DNA from: Rhizobium sp. 007
GTDB taxonomy: Bacteria; Pseudomonadota; Alphaproteobacteria; Rhizobiales; Rhizobiaceae
Reading direction: 5' to 3'
Assembly: GCF_015353075.1 (NCBI RefSeq)
Contig: NZ_CP064187.1
Coordinates: 248,001 to 312,000 of the forward strand
DNA length: 64,000 nucleotides
A program made the translations under genes and the position numbers. Each line of letters opens with the position of its first letter. Position 1 is the stretch's first letter. The notes below the pieces were generated by a model. The model was not told the DNA's origin. It saw nothing but the letters and a program-made list of their open reading frames with translations, and did not search any database. Below are positions 1-9,620 of this stretch, one piece after another.

Positions 1-1050
1 CATCTTGAGGTCGGTGAGCGGCTCGATCCAGTCCGGTCTCGCGGCTATGAAGCCGCAACGGACAGAGGCAGAAAGCGTCTTGGAGAAGCTGCCGATATGG
101 ACCACACGCTCCAGCCCGTCGAACGCGGCGAGACGAGGAGCCGGCTCATCCTCGAGATCGGCGAAGATATCGTCTTCGATGATTGTCAGGCCGGCGCGCT
201 CGGCAAGCTTCAGCAGGCGGTGTGCCACAACAGGTGAACACGTCGCGCCTGTCGGGTTATGGATTGATGAGTTGGTGATGTAGAGCCGCGGCCGGTGCTC
301 ATCGATCGCCCGCTCGAATGCCTCGATATCCGGCCCGCTGGGCGTCATTGGAACGCCAATGGCGTTCGCCCGGTGAGCGCGCAACAGTGCATGGAAATTG
401 AAATAGCAGGGGTCGTCCACCAATACGCCATCACCTGGCTCGATCAGAAAGCGGCACAGAAGGTCGATCGCCTGCGTGCCCGACTCCGTAAGAATGATGT
501 GGTCGGGAGCTGCTGCAATGCCGCGCTCGCCCATGCGGCGCGAGAGCAGTTGCCTTAGCTGTGGCAGCCCAAGCGGCGTTCCATAATCTGCAAGTACCCG
601 CCCTTCGCCGCGGGAGATCGCGCGAAGCGCCTTCCGTATTGCTACCTGTGGCATCCAGCTTGCCGGCAGCCAGCCGCATCCGGGCTTCAGCAGTTCGGGC
701 GCGTCTTCCAGCGACTGTCGGTAGACCCACAATGGATCGATCGCCCGAGCGAGCTTCGGCCCGATCTCGGAAAGCGCAAGCGGCGCAAGCGGGCTCGAAA
801 CGTAGAAGCCGGAACCCGGCCGTGAGCGGATCAGGCCTTCGCCGGCCAGCCGTTCATAGGCTTCCACGACAGTCGAAGGCGAGACCTGCATCGTCTTGGC
901 GAAGGCGCGCACCGAGGGCAGGCGGGATCCCGGCACGAGCCCGCGAGCTGCGATCCGGCCGCGGATTTCCGCCATGACGCCTTCTATGCGCTTGCCGCCG
1001 CTCTCGCGCTTCGTCGACTGTTGATCCATCTGTACTGTATCCGTATCCAT
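1..1050 (-). CDS. MocR-family (GntR HTH + aminotransferase-like) regulator, C-terminus cut off
   Basis: The minus-strand frame is open from an ATG at 1050 to the window edge (350 codons, no stop reached). The first ~90 residues form a GntR-type winged helix (RIAARGLVPGSRLPSVRAF, then STVVEAYERL). The rest is a class I aminotransferase fold, with NPTGA and the PLP-lysine motif IGSFSKTLSASVR. This architecture defines MocR/PdxR-like regulators, which bind PLP or its amino acid adducts and control nearby metabolic or transport genes. It is divergent from the EamA permease at 1135, the usual target position. An internal ATG at codon 8 is an alternative start. The C-terminal part of the fold lies outside the window. 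Confidence 0.9.
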   Translation of the reverse strand, partial: MDTDTVQMDQQSTKRESGGKRIEGVMAEIRGRIAARGLVPGSRLPSVRAFAKTMQVSPSTVVEAYERLAGEGLIRSRPGSGFYVSSPLAPLALSEIGPKLARAIDPLWVYRQSLEDAPELLKPGCGWLPASWMPQVAIRKALRAISRGEGRVLADYGTPLGLPQLRQLLSRRMGERGIAAAPDHIILTESGTQAIDLLCRFLIEPGDGVLVDDPCYFNFHALLRAHRANAIGVPMTPSGPDIEAFERAIDEHRPRLYITNSSIHNPTGATCSPVVAHRLLKLAERAGLTIIEDDIFADLEDEPAPRLAAFDGLERVVHIGSFSKTLSASVRCGFIAARPDWIEPLTDLKM

Positions 1051-1134
1051 AACAGTTTGTTCTGATTGTATAGCACTGTCTCTGGCAGTTCCAGGCCTTG
1101 CGGTCGATAGCGATGAAAACGCAGGAGCATGGCG

Positions 1135-1995
1135 ATGGACCGGACAGGCGGCTGGATCAACGGTTTTCTGGGAGTGTTGATCTTCAGCGGATCGCTTCCG
1201 GCGACGCGCGTTGCGGTCGCAAATTTCGATCCGCTGTTCCTTACCGTCGCCCGCGCCGCGATCGCTGGCATACTTGCCTTATGCTTGCTGCTCGCCTTTC
1301 GCGAAAAGCGTCCTGGCCGCGCCGATCTTCTCTCGCTCCTTGTGGTGTCGCTGGGCGTAGTTATCGGCTTTCCGCTGCTCACCGCATTTGCGCTGAAGCA
1401 TATCACTTCGGCTCACTCGACAGTTTTCATCGGCCTTCTGCCACTGGCGACCGCCGTCTTTGGCGTGCTGCGCGGCGGCGAGCGCCCACGTCCGGTCTTC
1501 TGGCTGTTTTCCTGCCTCGGCAGCGCCATCGTCGCGGGCTTTGCACTGATGCGCGAGGATGCCGCATCCTCGGTCGGCGATCTCTTGATGCTCGCGGCGA
1601 TCATCGTCTGTGGGCTGGGATATGCGGAAGGGGGGCGGCTGTCGCGCAAGCTGGGCGGCTGGCAGGTTATTTCCTGGGCGCTCGTTCTCTCGCTGCCGGT
1701 CATGCTCGTGCTGTCACTCGTCGTCATGCCGCCGTCCTTCCCGGATGCAGCAAGCACGTCTTGGATCGGTCTTGCTTATGTCTCTCTCTTCAGCATGCTG
1801 ATCGGCTTCATATTCTGGTATCGCGGCCTTGCGCTCGGCGGTATCGCAGCCGTCGGCCAGCTGCAATTGCTGCAGCCCTTCTTCAGCCTGGCACTTGCGG
1901 CTGTGCTGCTTCATGAGAAGGTGAGCCCAAGCATGTTTGCCGTCACGCTGGCCGTCGTGGCCTGCGTTGCGGGCGCGAAGAAATTTGCGCGATAG
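1135..1995 (+). CDS. EamA/DMT-superfamily permease
   Basis: A hydrophobic protein of about 286 residues with roughly ten membrane segments arranged as two EamA repeats. The second repeat is marked by SLFSMLIGFIFWYRGLALGG and QLQLLQPFFSLALAA. This family exports amino acids and other small metabolites across the inner membrane. The ATG at 1135 was chosen over 1129 because AGGAG at 1123-1127 then sits 7 bases upstream. The gene is transcribed away from the MocR-type regulator across an ~85-bp shared promoter region, so that regulator probably controls it. The substrate is not predictable. Confidence 0.9.
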   Translation: MDRTGGWINGFLGVLIFSGSLPATRVAVANFDPLFLTVARAAIAGILALCLLLAFREKRPGRADLLSLLVVSLGVVIGFPLLTAFALKHITSAHSTVFIGLLPLATAVFGVLRGGERPRPVFWLFSCLGSAIVAGFALMREDAASSVGDLLMLAAIIVCGLGYAEGGRLSRKLGGWQVISWALVLSLPVMLVLSLVVMPPSFPDAASTSWIGLAYVSLFSMLIGFIFWYRGLALGGIAAVGQLQLLQPFFSLALAAVLLHEKVSPSMFAVTLAVVACVAGAKKFAR

Positions 1996-2042
1996 AGCAG
2001 CAGGCGGAACTACGGCTCCGCCTGAACCATCCGGCATCCCGC

Positions 2043-2519
2043 TTAGCCGCGGAATGCCGCTTCAAGCTTGGCGATATCGAGCTTGACCATCTGCAGCATG
2101 ACTTCGGTCATGCGTCGCGCCTTGGCCCGGTCCGGGTCGGCCATCATCTCGCCGAGCACGCGCGGCACGACCTGCCAGGAAAGCCCCCAGCGGTCCTTCA
2201 GCCAGCCGCATGCCTCCTCCACGCCGCCGTTCTGCAGGAAGCCATCCCAGAGCCGGTCGATCTCGGCCTGCGTCTCGCATGCGACGACGATCGAAAAGGA
2301 ATGATTGAGCGGATCGAGCGGCCCGGCCTCCAGCGCCGTGAACTCCTGATCGCCAAGCCTGAACTCGATCACCTTGCAGCTGCCCTCCGGCCCGCTCGGC
2401 GTATCCGCGGGAACCACGGTCGTGCGCCGGATGGAAGAATTAGGCACCATCGAGACATAAAATTCGACGGCTTCCTTTGCGTCCTTTTCGAACCAGATAT
2501 TCGTGCTGACCTTGGTCAT
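2043..2519 (-). CDS. PhnB-like VOC-fold protein
   Basis: A protein of 158 residues of the PhnB-like/3-demethylubiquinone-methyltransferase-like branch of the vicinal oxygen chelate fold. It opens with TNIWFEKDAKEAVEFYVSM. The middle has NHSFSIVVACETQAEIDRLW and the later part DRWGLSWQVVPRVL, both typical of the branch. Function in this family is mostly unknown; many members are small-molecule binding or antibiotic-resistance-like proteins. It stands alone, convergent with the EamA gene, and its start faces the acyl-CoA dehydrogenase promoter region. Confidence 0.85.
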   Translation of the reverse strand: MTKVSTNIWFEKDAKEAVEFYVSMVPNSSIRRTTVVPADTPSGPEGSCKVIEFRLGDQEFTALEAGPLDPLNHSFSIVVACETQAEIDRLWDGFLQNGGVEEACGWLKDRWGLSWQVVPRVLGEMMADPDRAKARRMTEVMLQMVKLDIAKLEAAFRG

Positions 2520-2633
2520 GGATAGTCTCCGCGTCTATTTGCTGACAATGGTTGACAGCCCAAGGACGTTTCAAGCGGAGGTCATCCGACAGGCGTAAAG
2601 ATTCTTTCCCACAAATTTGCCTGCATGCAAGAT

Positions 2634-2655
2634 TTGACGTTTACGCAAACGTCAA
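2634..2655. promoter_or_regulatory. Palindromic operator-like site upstream of the acyl-CoA dehydrogenase
   Basis: A 22-bp near-perfect inverted repeat with core GACGTTTACGCAAACGTC; 10 of 11 positions pair between halves. It lies 64 bp before the acyl-CoA dehydrogenase ATG. Sites of this general shape are known for MerR- and TetR-family regulators of fatty acid and branched-chain amino acid catabolism in proteobacteria (LiuR/FadP type). Assigning a particular regulator is inference. Confidence 0.6.
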
Positions 2656-2718
2656 TATTTTGTAAGAGACTCTCGAATGCCGGTCCCGTCCGGTTGCCGA
2701 ATTGGAGGAATTCGAACA

Positions 2719-4515
2719 ATGCCAGTCTACAAGGCTCCGGTGAATGATACGCTCTTCGTGCTGAACGACGTGCTGGGCATCGAGCGCTACAATAATCTGC
2801 CGGGTTTTGCCGATGCGACGCCGGATATGATCGAGGCCATTCTGGGCGAGGCGGCAAAGGTGGCAGAGGAAGTGCTCTTCCCGCTGAATTATTCCGGCGA
2901 TCAGGAAGGCTGCAGGCGGGCGGACGACGGCTCGGTCACGACGCCGAAGGGCTTCAGGGAAGCCTACAAGACCTATTGCGAAGGGGGCTGGATCGGTCTT
3001 GCCGTACCGGAGGAATTCGGCGGCCAGGGCCTTCCCTACACGCTGCATGCCGCAGTTGGCGAATATACCTCCGCGGCGAACATGTCGCTGATGATGTATC
3101 CGGGGCTGACGCAAGGCGCCATTGCGGCGATCGTCGTCCACGGGTCGGACGAGCAGAAGCAGGCCTATCTGCCAAAGATGGTTGCCGGCGAATGGTCGGG
3201 CACCATGAACCTCACCGAACCGCATTGCGGCACCGATCTCGGCCTGCTCCGCACCAAGGCCGTGCCGCAGGGTGACGGCAGCTACAAGATTTCCGGCCAG
3301 AAGATCTTCATCTCCGCCGGCGAGCACGACATGACGGACAATATCGTCCATCTGGTGCTCGCCCGCATCGAGGGTGCGCCGGAAGGCACCAAGGGCATCT
3401 CGCTCTTCATCGTGCCGAAGTTCTTGGTCAATGCCGACGGCACGTCGGGCGACCGCAACGCCGTCTCCTGCGGCGCGATCGAGCACAAGATGGGCATTCA
3501 CGGCAATGCCACCTGCGTCATGAATTACGACGAGGCGACCGGCTTCCTGATCGGCGCGGAAAACCGCGGCCTGAACGCCATGTTCGTGATGATGAACGAG
3601 GCTCGCCTCGGCGTCGGCCTACAGGGCCTCTCGATCTCGGAAATCGCCTATCAGAACGCCGTGAACTACGCCCGCGAGCGCATCCAGGGCCGTTCGCTCT
3701 CCGGCCCGAAGGCGCCGGACAAGAAGGCCGATCCGATCATCGTCCATCCGGATATCCGCCGCACGCTGATGACCATCCGCGCCTTCAACGAGGCCGGCCG
3801 TGCGTTTCTCCTCTGGACAGCGCTGAAATCCGACATCGCCCACCGCTCCGCGAGCGATGCCGAGCGCCAGACGGCGGATGACATCCTCGGCCTCGTCACC
3901 CCGATCCTCAAGGGCGTGATGACCGACAAGGGCTTCGATCACGCCGTCATGGCCCAGCAGATCTTCGGCGGTCACGGCTATATCGAAGAGCATGGCATGA
4001 GCCAGTACGTGCGCGACGCCCGCATCGCGATGATCTACGAAGGTGCCAACGGCATCCAGGCGCTCGATCTCGTCGGCCGCAAGCTGGGTCTCAACGGCGG
4101 CCGCGCCGTCATGGCGCTCTTCAAGGAGATCGGCGATTTCTGCGAGGAGAATCGCAACGACGAGAAGATGACCTTCTTCACCAAGAACCTGAAGAAGGGC
4201 TTGAACGACGTGCAGGCGGCGACCATGTGGTTCATGCAGCATGCGATGGCAAAGCCCGACAATGCCGGCGCCGGCTCGACGGATTACATGCATCTCTTCG
4301 GCCTCGTCGTTCTGGGCTATATGTGGGCGAAGATGGCGAAAGCCGCAGAGGATGGCCTGGCGAGCGGCGATTCGCCGCGCGAGAGCTATTTCAGGAACAA
4401 GCTTGTGACCGCCCGCTTCTTCATGGAGCGCATCATGCCGGAAACCGCGCTGCGCAAGGCCCGCATCGAGACAGGCGCCGAGACGATGATGACCTTGCCC
4501 GCCGAGGCGTTTTAA
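2719..4515 (+). CDS. Acyl-CoA dehydrogenase (DmdC/FadE-like, long form)
   Basis: Catalyses FAD-dependent alpha,beta-desaturation of an acyl-CoA, the first step of beta-oxidation. The 598-residue length and the N-terminus [19 protein letters not shown] match the long subfamily often annotated as 3-methylmercaptopropionyl-CoA dehydrogenase. Visible family blocks are [19 protein letters not shown] (FAD/substrate region) and [18 protein letters not shown], whose Glu is the expected catalytic base. The ATG at 2719 is preceded by GGAGG at 2704-2708, so the upstream in-frame ATG at 2677 is rejected. It leads a beta-oxidation set with the thiolase and the bifunctional enzyme downstream, and the palindrome at 2634 probably controls it. 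The exact acyl chain is unknown. Confidence 0.93.
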   Translation: MPVYKAPVNDTLFVLNDVLGIERYNNLPGFADATPDMIEAILGEAAKVAEEVLFPLNYSGDQEGCRRADDGSVTTPKGFREAYKTYCEGGWIGLAVPEEFGGQGLPYTLHAAVGEYTSAANMSLMMYPGLTQGAIAAIVVHGSDEQKQAYLPKMVAGEWSGTMNLTEPHCGTDLGLLRTKAVPQGDGSYKISGQKIFISAGEHDMTDNIVHLVLARIEGAPEGTKGISLFIVPKFLVNADGTSGDRNAVSCGAIEHKMGIHGNATCVMNYDEATGFLIGAENRGLNAMFVMMNEARLGVGLQGLSISEIAYQNAVNYARERIQGRSLSGPKAPDKKADPIIVHPDIRRTLMTIRAFNEAGRAFLLWTALKSDIAHRSASDAERQTADDILGLVTPILKGVMTDKGFDHAVMAQQIFGGHGYIEEHGMSQYVRDARIAMIYEGANGIQALDLVGRKLGLNGGRAVMALFKEIGDFCEENRNDEKMTFFTKNLKKGLNDVQAATMWFMQHAMAKPDNAGAGSTDYMHLFGLVVLGYMWAKMAKAAEDGLASGDSPRESYFRNKLVTARFFMERIMPETALRKARIETGAETMMTLPAEAF

Positions 4516-4519
4516 TTTG

Positions 4520-4690
4520 GGTTGCCCCTTCTCCCCGCCGGGGAGATGGTAGCCCGAAGGGCCGGACAAGGGAGCGCGCCTCAGGCGTGGCTTTCTTCTG
4601 GCTCCGGCTTTGCCGGAGACCCTTATCGCCTCGCTTTGTTCGATACTTCTCCCTGCTTGGGGGGAAGGGAAGACACGGAATTCAACGGCC
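4520..4690. repeat. Rhizobial-type intergenic repeat
   Basis: The ~200-bp gap between acyl-CoA dehydrogenase and thiolase is not coding. It contains short inverted segments such as CTTCTCCCCGCCGGGGAG and a later CTTCTCCCTGCTTGGGGGGAAG, plus CTCCGGCTTTGCCGGAG. Such GC-rich hairpin mosaics are common between rhizobial genes. It may form RNA hairpins within the fad transcript. Membership of a named repeat family was not checked. Confidence 0.6.
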
Positions 4691-4715
4691 ACCCGGCCGA
4701 TAGGGAGATGAGACA

Positions 4716-5924
<1,209 letters not shown>

Positions 5925-5959
5925 TCGCGGAAAGCTTTGGGGCGGCCTGCTCGCTTATG

Positions 5960-6034
5960 TCCGTCATCCTCGGGCTTGACCCGAGGATCCACCGCCTAAG
6001 GGCTGGATGGTCGGGTCAAGCCCGACCATGACGG
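5960..6034. repeat. Paired intergenic palindrome
   Basis: Two hairpins in the thiolase-fadB/J gap: CTCGGGCTTGACCCGAG and GGTCGGGTCAAGCCCGACC. They are flanked by GTCCGTCAT and ATGACGGA, which are themselves inverted, so the whole block can fold into one cruciform. This resembles the small palindromic elements scattered in rhizobial genomes. Confidence 0.7.
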
Positions 6035-6097
6035 AAAAGAAAGGGGCCGTACAAGGTCGCACTGCTGGAAGAGATTTCAAGGGAGAGGAGTCCCGCC

Positions 6098-8314
6098 ATG
6101 AATACCTACAAGAACTTCACCGTTAGAACCGACGCCGACGGCATTGCGCTCGTCACCTGGGATATGCCCGGCAAGTCCATGAACGTCTTCACCGAAGAGG
6201 TGATGGACGAGCTGAACGCCGTCGTCGACGCCACGGTTGCCGATACCGCCGTCAAGGGCGTCGTCATCACCTCCGGCAAGTCCACCTTCTCCGGCGGCGC
6301 GGACCTGTCGATGATCAAGTCGATGTTTACCCTCTACCAGCAGGAGAAGGCCGCAAACCCGCAGACCGCTGCGCAGAAACTCTTCGATCTCGTCGGTCGC
6401 ATGACCGGCCTCTTCCGCAAGCTCGAAACCTGCGGCAAGCCCTGGGTCTCGGCGATCAACGGCACCTGCATGGGCGGTGCCTTGGAAATGTCGCTCGCCT
6501 GCCATGGCCGCGTCGCCTCCAATGCCAAGTCGGTGAAGATCGCGCTGCCCGAGGTCAAGGTCGGCATCTTCCCGGGGGCCGGCGGCACGCAGCGCGTCGC
6601 GCGCCTGGCCGATGCCCAGTCCGCCCTGCAGATGATGACAACCGGCCAGTCGCTCTCTGCCTCCCGCGCCAAGGCCATGAATCTCGTGCATCAGGTGGTC
6701 GAGCCGGACCAGCTCATCCCGGCTGCCAAGCAGATGATCAAGGACGGCCTGAAGCCCGTCGCTCCTTGGGATGAGAAAGGCTTCAAGGCGCCCGGCGGCG
6801 GCATCTGGACGCCTGCCTCCGCACAGCTCTGGCCGGCCGCTCCCGCGATCCTGCGCCGCGAGACCGCCGGGAATTATCCGGGCGCGCTTGCCATCCTCAA
6901 ATGCGTCTATGAAGGCCTGCAGGTGCCTTTCGATACGGCACTGAAGATCGAGCAGCGCTATTTCACGCAGGTGCTGCAGACCACCGAAGCCTTTTCGATG
7001 ATCCGCTCGCTCTTCATCTCGATGCAGGAGCTTGGCAAGGGGGCCCGCCGCCCGGCAGGTGTGCCCAGGACCGACCTGAAGAAAGTCGGCGTCGTCGGCG
7101 CCGGCTTCATGGGCGCCTCGATCGCCTACGTTACGGCCGCCGCCGGTATCGACGTCATCCTGATCGATCGCGATATGGACGCGGCCAACAAGGGCAAGGC
7201 GACCGGCGAAGGCCTGGTGAAGGAGTCCATCGGTAAGGGACGTCTTATACAGGAAGAGGGTGCCGCCATCCTCTCCCGCATCACCCCGTCTGCCGATTAC
7301 GCCGACCTGAAGGACGCCAATCTCGTCATCGAAGCCGTCTTCGAAGATCGCGAGGTCAAGAAGGACGTCATCGAAGCCGTCGAGGAAGTGCTCCCTGAAG
7401 GCGCGATTTTCGCCTCCAACACCTCGACCCTGCCGATCACCGGCCTGGCGAAAAATTCCAAACGCCCGGAAAATTTCATCGGCATCCACTTCTTCTCGCC
7501 GGTGGAAAAGATGATGCTTACCGAAGTCATACTCGGCAAGGAAACCGGCGACAATACGCTCGCCGTGGCGCTGGATTATGTCGCCGCCATCAAGAAGACG
7601 CCGATCGTCGTCAACGACACCCGCGGTTTCTTCGTCAATCGCTGCGTGCTGCGCTACATGGCCGAAAGCTATGACATGCTCATCGAAGGCGTGCCGCCCG
7701 CGATGATCGAGAACGCCGCGAAGATGGCCGGCATGCCGGTCGGCCCCTTGGCGCTGAACGACGAGGTCGCCATCGACCTGTCGCTGAAGATCCTCAAGGC
7801 CACGGTAGCGGACCTGGGCGAAAAGGCGATCGACCCCCGCCACATGGAGCTCGTCTCCCGCATGGTGGAAAAGGAAGGCCGCTTCGGTCGCAAGAACTCC
7901 AAGGGCTTCTACGATTACCCTGCGAAGCCCGCCAAGAAGTCCCTCTGGCCCGAACTCAAGTCCTTCTACCCGCAGAAGAAGGCAGAGGGCGTGGACGTCA
8001 ACACCCTCAAGCAGCGCTTCCTGGTCACCATCGCGCTCGAAGCCGCCCGCACGGTCGAAGAAGGCATCGTCACCGACCCCCGCGAAGCCGACGTCGGCTC
8101 CATCCTCGGCTTCGGCTTCGCGCCGTATACTGGCGGCGCGCTCAGCTACATCGACGGCATGGGCGCCAAAAAGTTCGTGGAATTGTGCGAAACGTTAGCC
8201 GCTTCTTACGGATTGCATTTCAAGCCGACGTCGCTGCTGAAGGACATGGCCGCGAAGGGCGAGACGTTTTATGGCCGGTTTGATCCCTATGCAAAGGAGA
8301 AGGAGGTGGCGTGA
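6098..8314 (+). CDS. fadJ: Bifunctional enoyl-CoA hydratase / 3-hydroxyacyl-CoA dehydrogenase
   Basis: Carries the two middle steps of beta-oxidation. Residues ~1-290 are a crotonase domain (SGGADLSMIKSM and CMGGALEMSLACHGRVAS, oxyanion-hole region). From ~330 a Rossmann NAD-binding domain follows (VGVVGAGFMGASIAYV), with the dehydrogenase signature IGIHFFSPVEKMMLTEVI and a two-part C-terminal dehydrogenase domain (FFVNRCVLRYMAES, RFGRKNSKGFYDY). The 738-residue length is that of FadB/FadJ alpha subunits. It presumably forms the multienzyme complex with the upstream thiolase. FadB versus FadJ cannot be decided from sequence alone. Confidence 0.93.
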   Translation: MNTYKNFTVRTDADGIALVTWDMPGKSMNVFTEEVMDELNAVVDATVADTAVKGVVITSGKSTFSGGADLSMIKSMFTLYQQEKAANPQTAAQKLFDLVGRMTGLFRKLETCGKPWVSAINGTCMGGALEMSLACHGRVASNAKSVKIALPEVKVGIFPGAGGTQRVARLADAQSALQMMTTGQSLSASRAKAMNLVHQVVEPDQLIPAAKQMIKDGLKPVAPWDEKGFKAPGGGIWTPASAQLWPAAPAILRRETAGNYPGALAILKCVYEGLQVPFDTALKIEQRYFTQVLQTTEAFSMIRSLFISMQELGKGARRPAGVPRTDLKKVGVVGAGFMGASIAYVTAAAGIDVILIDRDMDAANKGKATGEGLVKESIGKGRLIQEEGAAILSRITPSADYADLKDANLVIEAVFEDREVKKDVIEAVEEVLPEGAIFASNTSTLPITGLAKNSKRPENFIGIHFFSPVEKMMLTEVILGKETGDNTLAVALDYVAAIKKTPIVVNDTRGFFVNRCVLRYMAESYDMLIEGVPPAMIENAAKMAGMPVGPLALNDEVAIDLSLKILKATVADLGEKAIDPRHMELVSRMVEKEGRFGRKNSKGFYDYPAKPAKKSLWPELKSFYPQKKAEGVDVNTLKQRFLVTIALEAARTVEEGIVTDPREADVGSILGFGFAPYTGGALSYIDGMGAKKFVELCETLAASYGLHFKPTSLLKDMAAKGETFYGRFDPYAKEKEVA

Positions 8315-8407
8315 GGCCGCCTCAATGGTTGTGTTTAGTTTGTTAAGCCTCAAGGTGACGGAGCAAGGGGCCACGCCCAGGGGCGCGCGCCTGCGCAGGA
8401 GATTTTC

Positions 8408-8785
8408 ATGGCCACTATCGCCGAAATCGTCGTCGAAGCTGAAACCCCCTCGCGCCTCGCCGCCTTCTGGGCGGCAATTCTCGATGGCTATCAGGTCCGT
8501 CCCTATGACGACGCCGAAATCAGCCGGCTGGCGAAGCGTGGGTTTACGCCGGAGACGGACCCGACCGTGATGGTGGACGGCCCCGGCCCGTCGCTCTGTT
8601 TCCAGCGCGTCCCGCTGCGCGATTACAGCAACAACCGGGTCCATCTGGATATTGCCGTCGATGATGTTCCAGCCGCAATCGAACGCATCACCGCGCTTGG
8701 CGGCAGCGTCCAGCGAAGGGAACCAGGCTATACGGTGATGAAGGACCCGCAGGGCAATCAGTTCTGCATCGTGCCTGCGAGATAA
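8408..8785 (+). CDS. Small VOC/glyoxalase-like protein
   Basis: A protein of 125 residues in a single glyoxalase/bleomycin-resistance fold. It shows the paired motifs MATIAEIVVEAETPSRLAAFW and NRVHLDIAVDDVPAAIERI, ending with KDPQGNQFCIV. An AGGAG box lies upstream of the ATG. The family is usually annotated as VOC protein with unknown substrate. It follows fadJ by 93 bp and could be co-transcribed, but nothing links it functionally to beta-oxidation. Confidence 0.85.
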   Translation: MATIAEIVVEAETPSRLAAFWAAILDGYQVRPYDDAEISRLAKRGFTPETDPTVMVDGPGPSLCFQRVPLRDYSNNRVHLDIAVDDVPAAIERITALGGSVQRREPGYTVMKDPQGNQFCIVPAR

Positions 8786-9286
8786 AACGAGCCTTCGGTC
8801 AAATTTCGCAACGCGCCGCGGCCGGCGAAGCTGTGTCTTCACGAACACGAGGCGAAGATGGAAATCCGGGTGAAATGATGTCTGGCCGATGCGCGCGATT
8901 TTGCGAGCTGGCTGGGCGACTGGCGCGATTGCCGCCTGCTGCAGGGGCCGCAGCAATATGAGGGGCCGCTTGCACCGTCATGCGTAGATCAGCAAAAGCC
9001 GTCTGCGCGATGCGGAGGATGAGGAAACCTTCGCATAAAGTGCCGGACGGGTGAGGAACGCCGATATCGTATGACTGCCCATAAGGAACGAAAATTGCGC
9101 ACCTTCTCGTTCCGTCTTGCACTGGAGACAATATTCGCGTAGAAGCCCGCACATCGATCTTGCTAGATGGACTTTGTTTCGGCCATTTGTGCCGTTCCTG
9201 GCGAACTTCCTCCAAAATCGGTCTTCATCGCGCGTTGGCTTTGGCCGGTGCGTTATCTTCTACGTACGATTTTAAAGGATATCGTC
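8786..9286. other. Gene-free stretch with repeat remnant and cspA leader
   Basis: No convincing gene is present. Around 8850-8960 one frame reads plausibly (ARDFASWLGDWRDCRLLQG) but lacks a proper start and breaks down, so it may be a gene remnant. Around 8970-9040 the sequence encodes in minus-strand translation a phrase (ILRIAQTAFADLRMT) that I recognise from rhizobial intergenic repeats. The last ~100 bases are probably the long untranslated leader typical of cold-shock genes. Confidence 0.5.
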
Positions 9287-9496
9287 ATGAACACAGGTAC
9301 CGTTAAGTGGTTCAACGCAACCAAGGGCTTCGGCTTCATTCAGCCGGATGACGGCGCAGCCGACGTTTTCGTCCACATCTCTGCTGTCGAGCGCGCCGGA
9401 ATGCGCGACCTCCAGGAAGGCCAGAAGCTTTCCTACGAGCTCGTTTCCGACAAGCGTTCGGGCAAGATGTCGGCAGACCGTCTTCAGGCGGCCTGA
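9287..9496 (+). CDS. cspA: Cold-shock protein (CspA family)
   Basis: A 69-residue single cold-shock domain with both RNA-binding motifs: [14 protein letters not shown] (RNP1) and [10 protein letters not shown] (RNP2). CspA-type proteins bind single-stranded RNA/DNA and act as RNA chaperones or antiterminators in the cytoplasm. The ATG at 9287 gives the standard [10 protein letters not shown] start. A long untranslated leader is likely upstream and an intrinsic terminator follows at 9571, so it is monocistronic. Rhizobia carry several paralogues; which one this is cannot be told. Confidence 0.95.
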   Translation: MNTGTVKWFNATKGFGFIQPDDGAADVFVHISAVERAGMRDLQEGQKLSYELVSDKRSGKMSADRLQAA

Positions 9497-9570
9497 GCCG
9501 CGCAGGCTTGAGAATATCATCTCCGGAACGTGACCACGGATGTACTGGCACGTTTCGTCGAGATGGCAGG

Positions 9571-9598
9571 AAGGTCGGGTTAGCCCGGCCTTTTTTCG
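9571..9598 (+). terminator. Intrinsic terminator after cspA
   Basis: GGTCGGG, loop TTAG, CCCGGCC (one G-T pair), then TTTTTT. It sits 75 bp past the cspA stop and just before the convergent kinase gene ends. Confidence 0.85.
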
Positions 9599-9620
9599 TT
9601 TGCGCCAAGCGTCTTGGATA

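Noticed and set aside
6077..7843. A 588-codon open frame opposite fadJ
   Set aside because: Antisense shadow of a conserved enzyme; no recognisable motif and no ribosome site.
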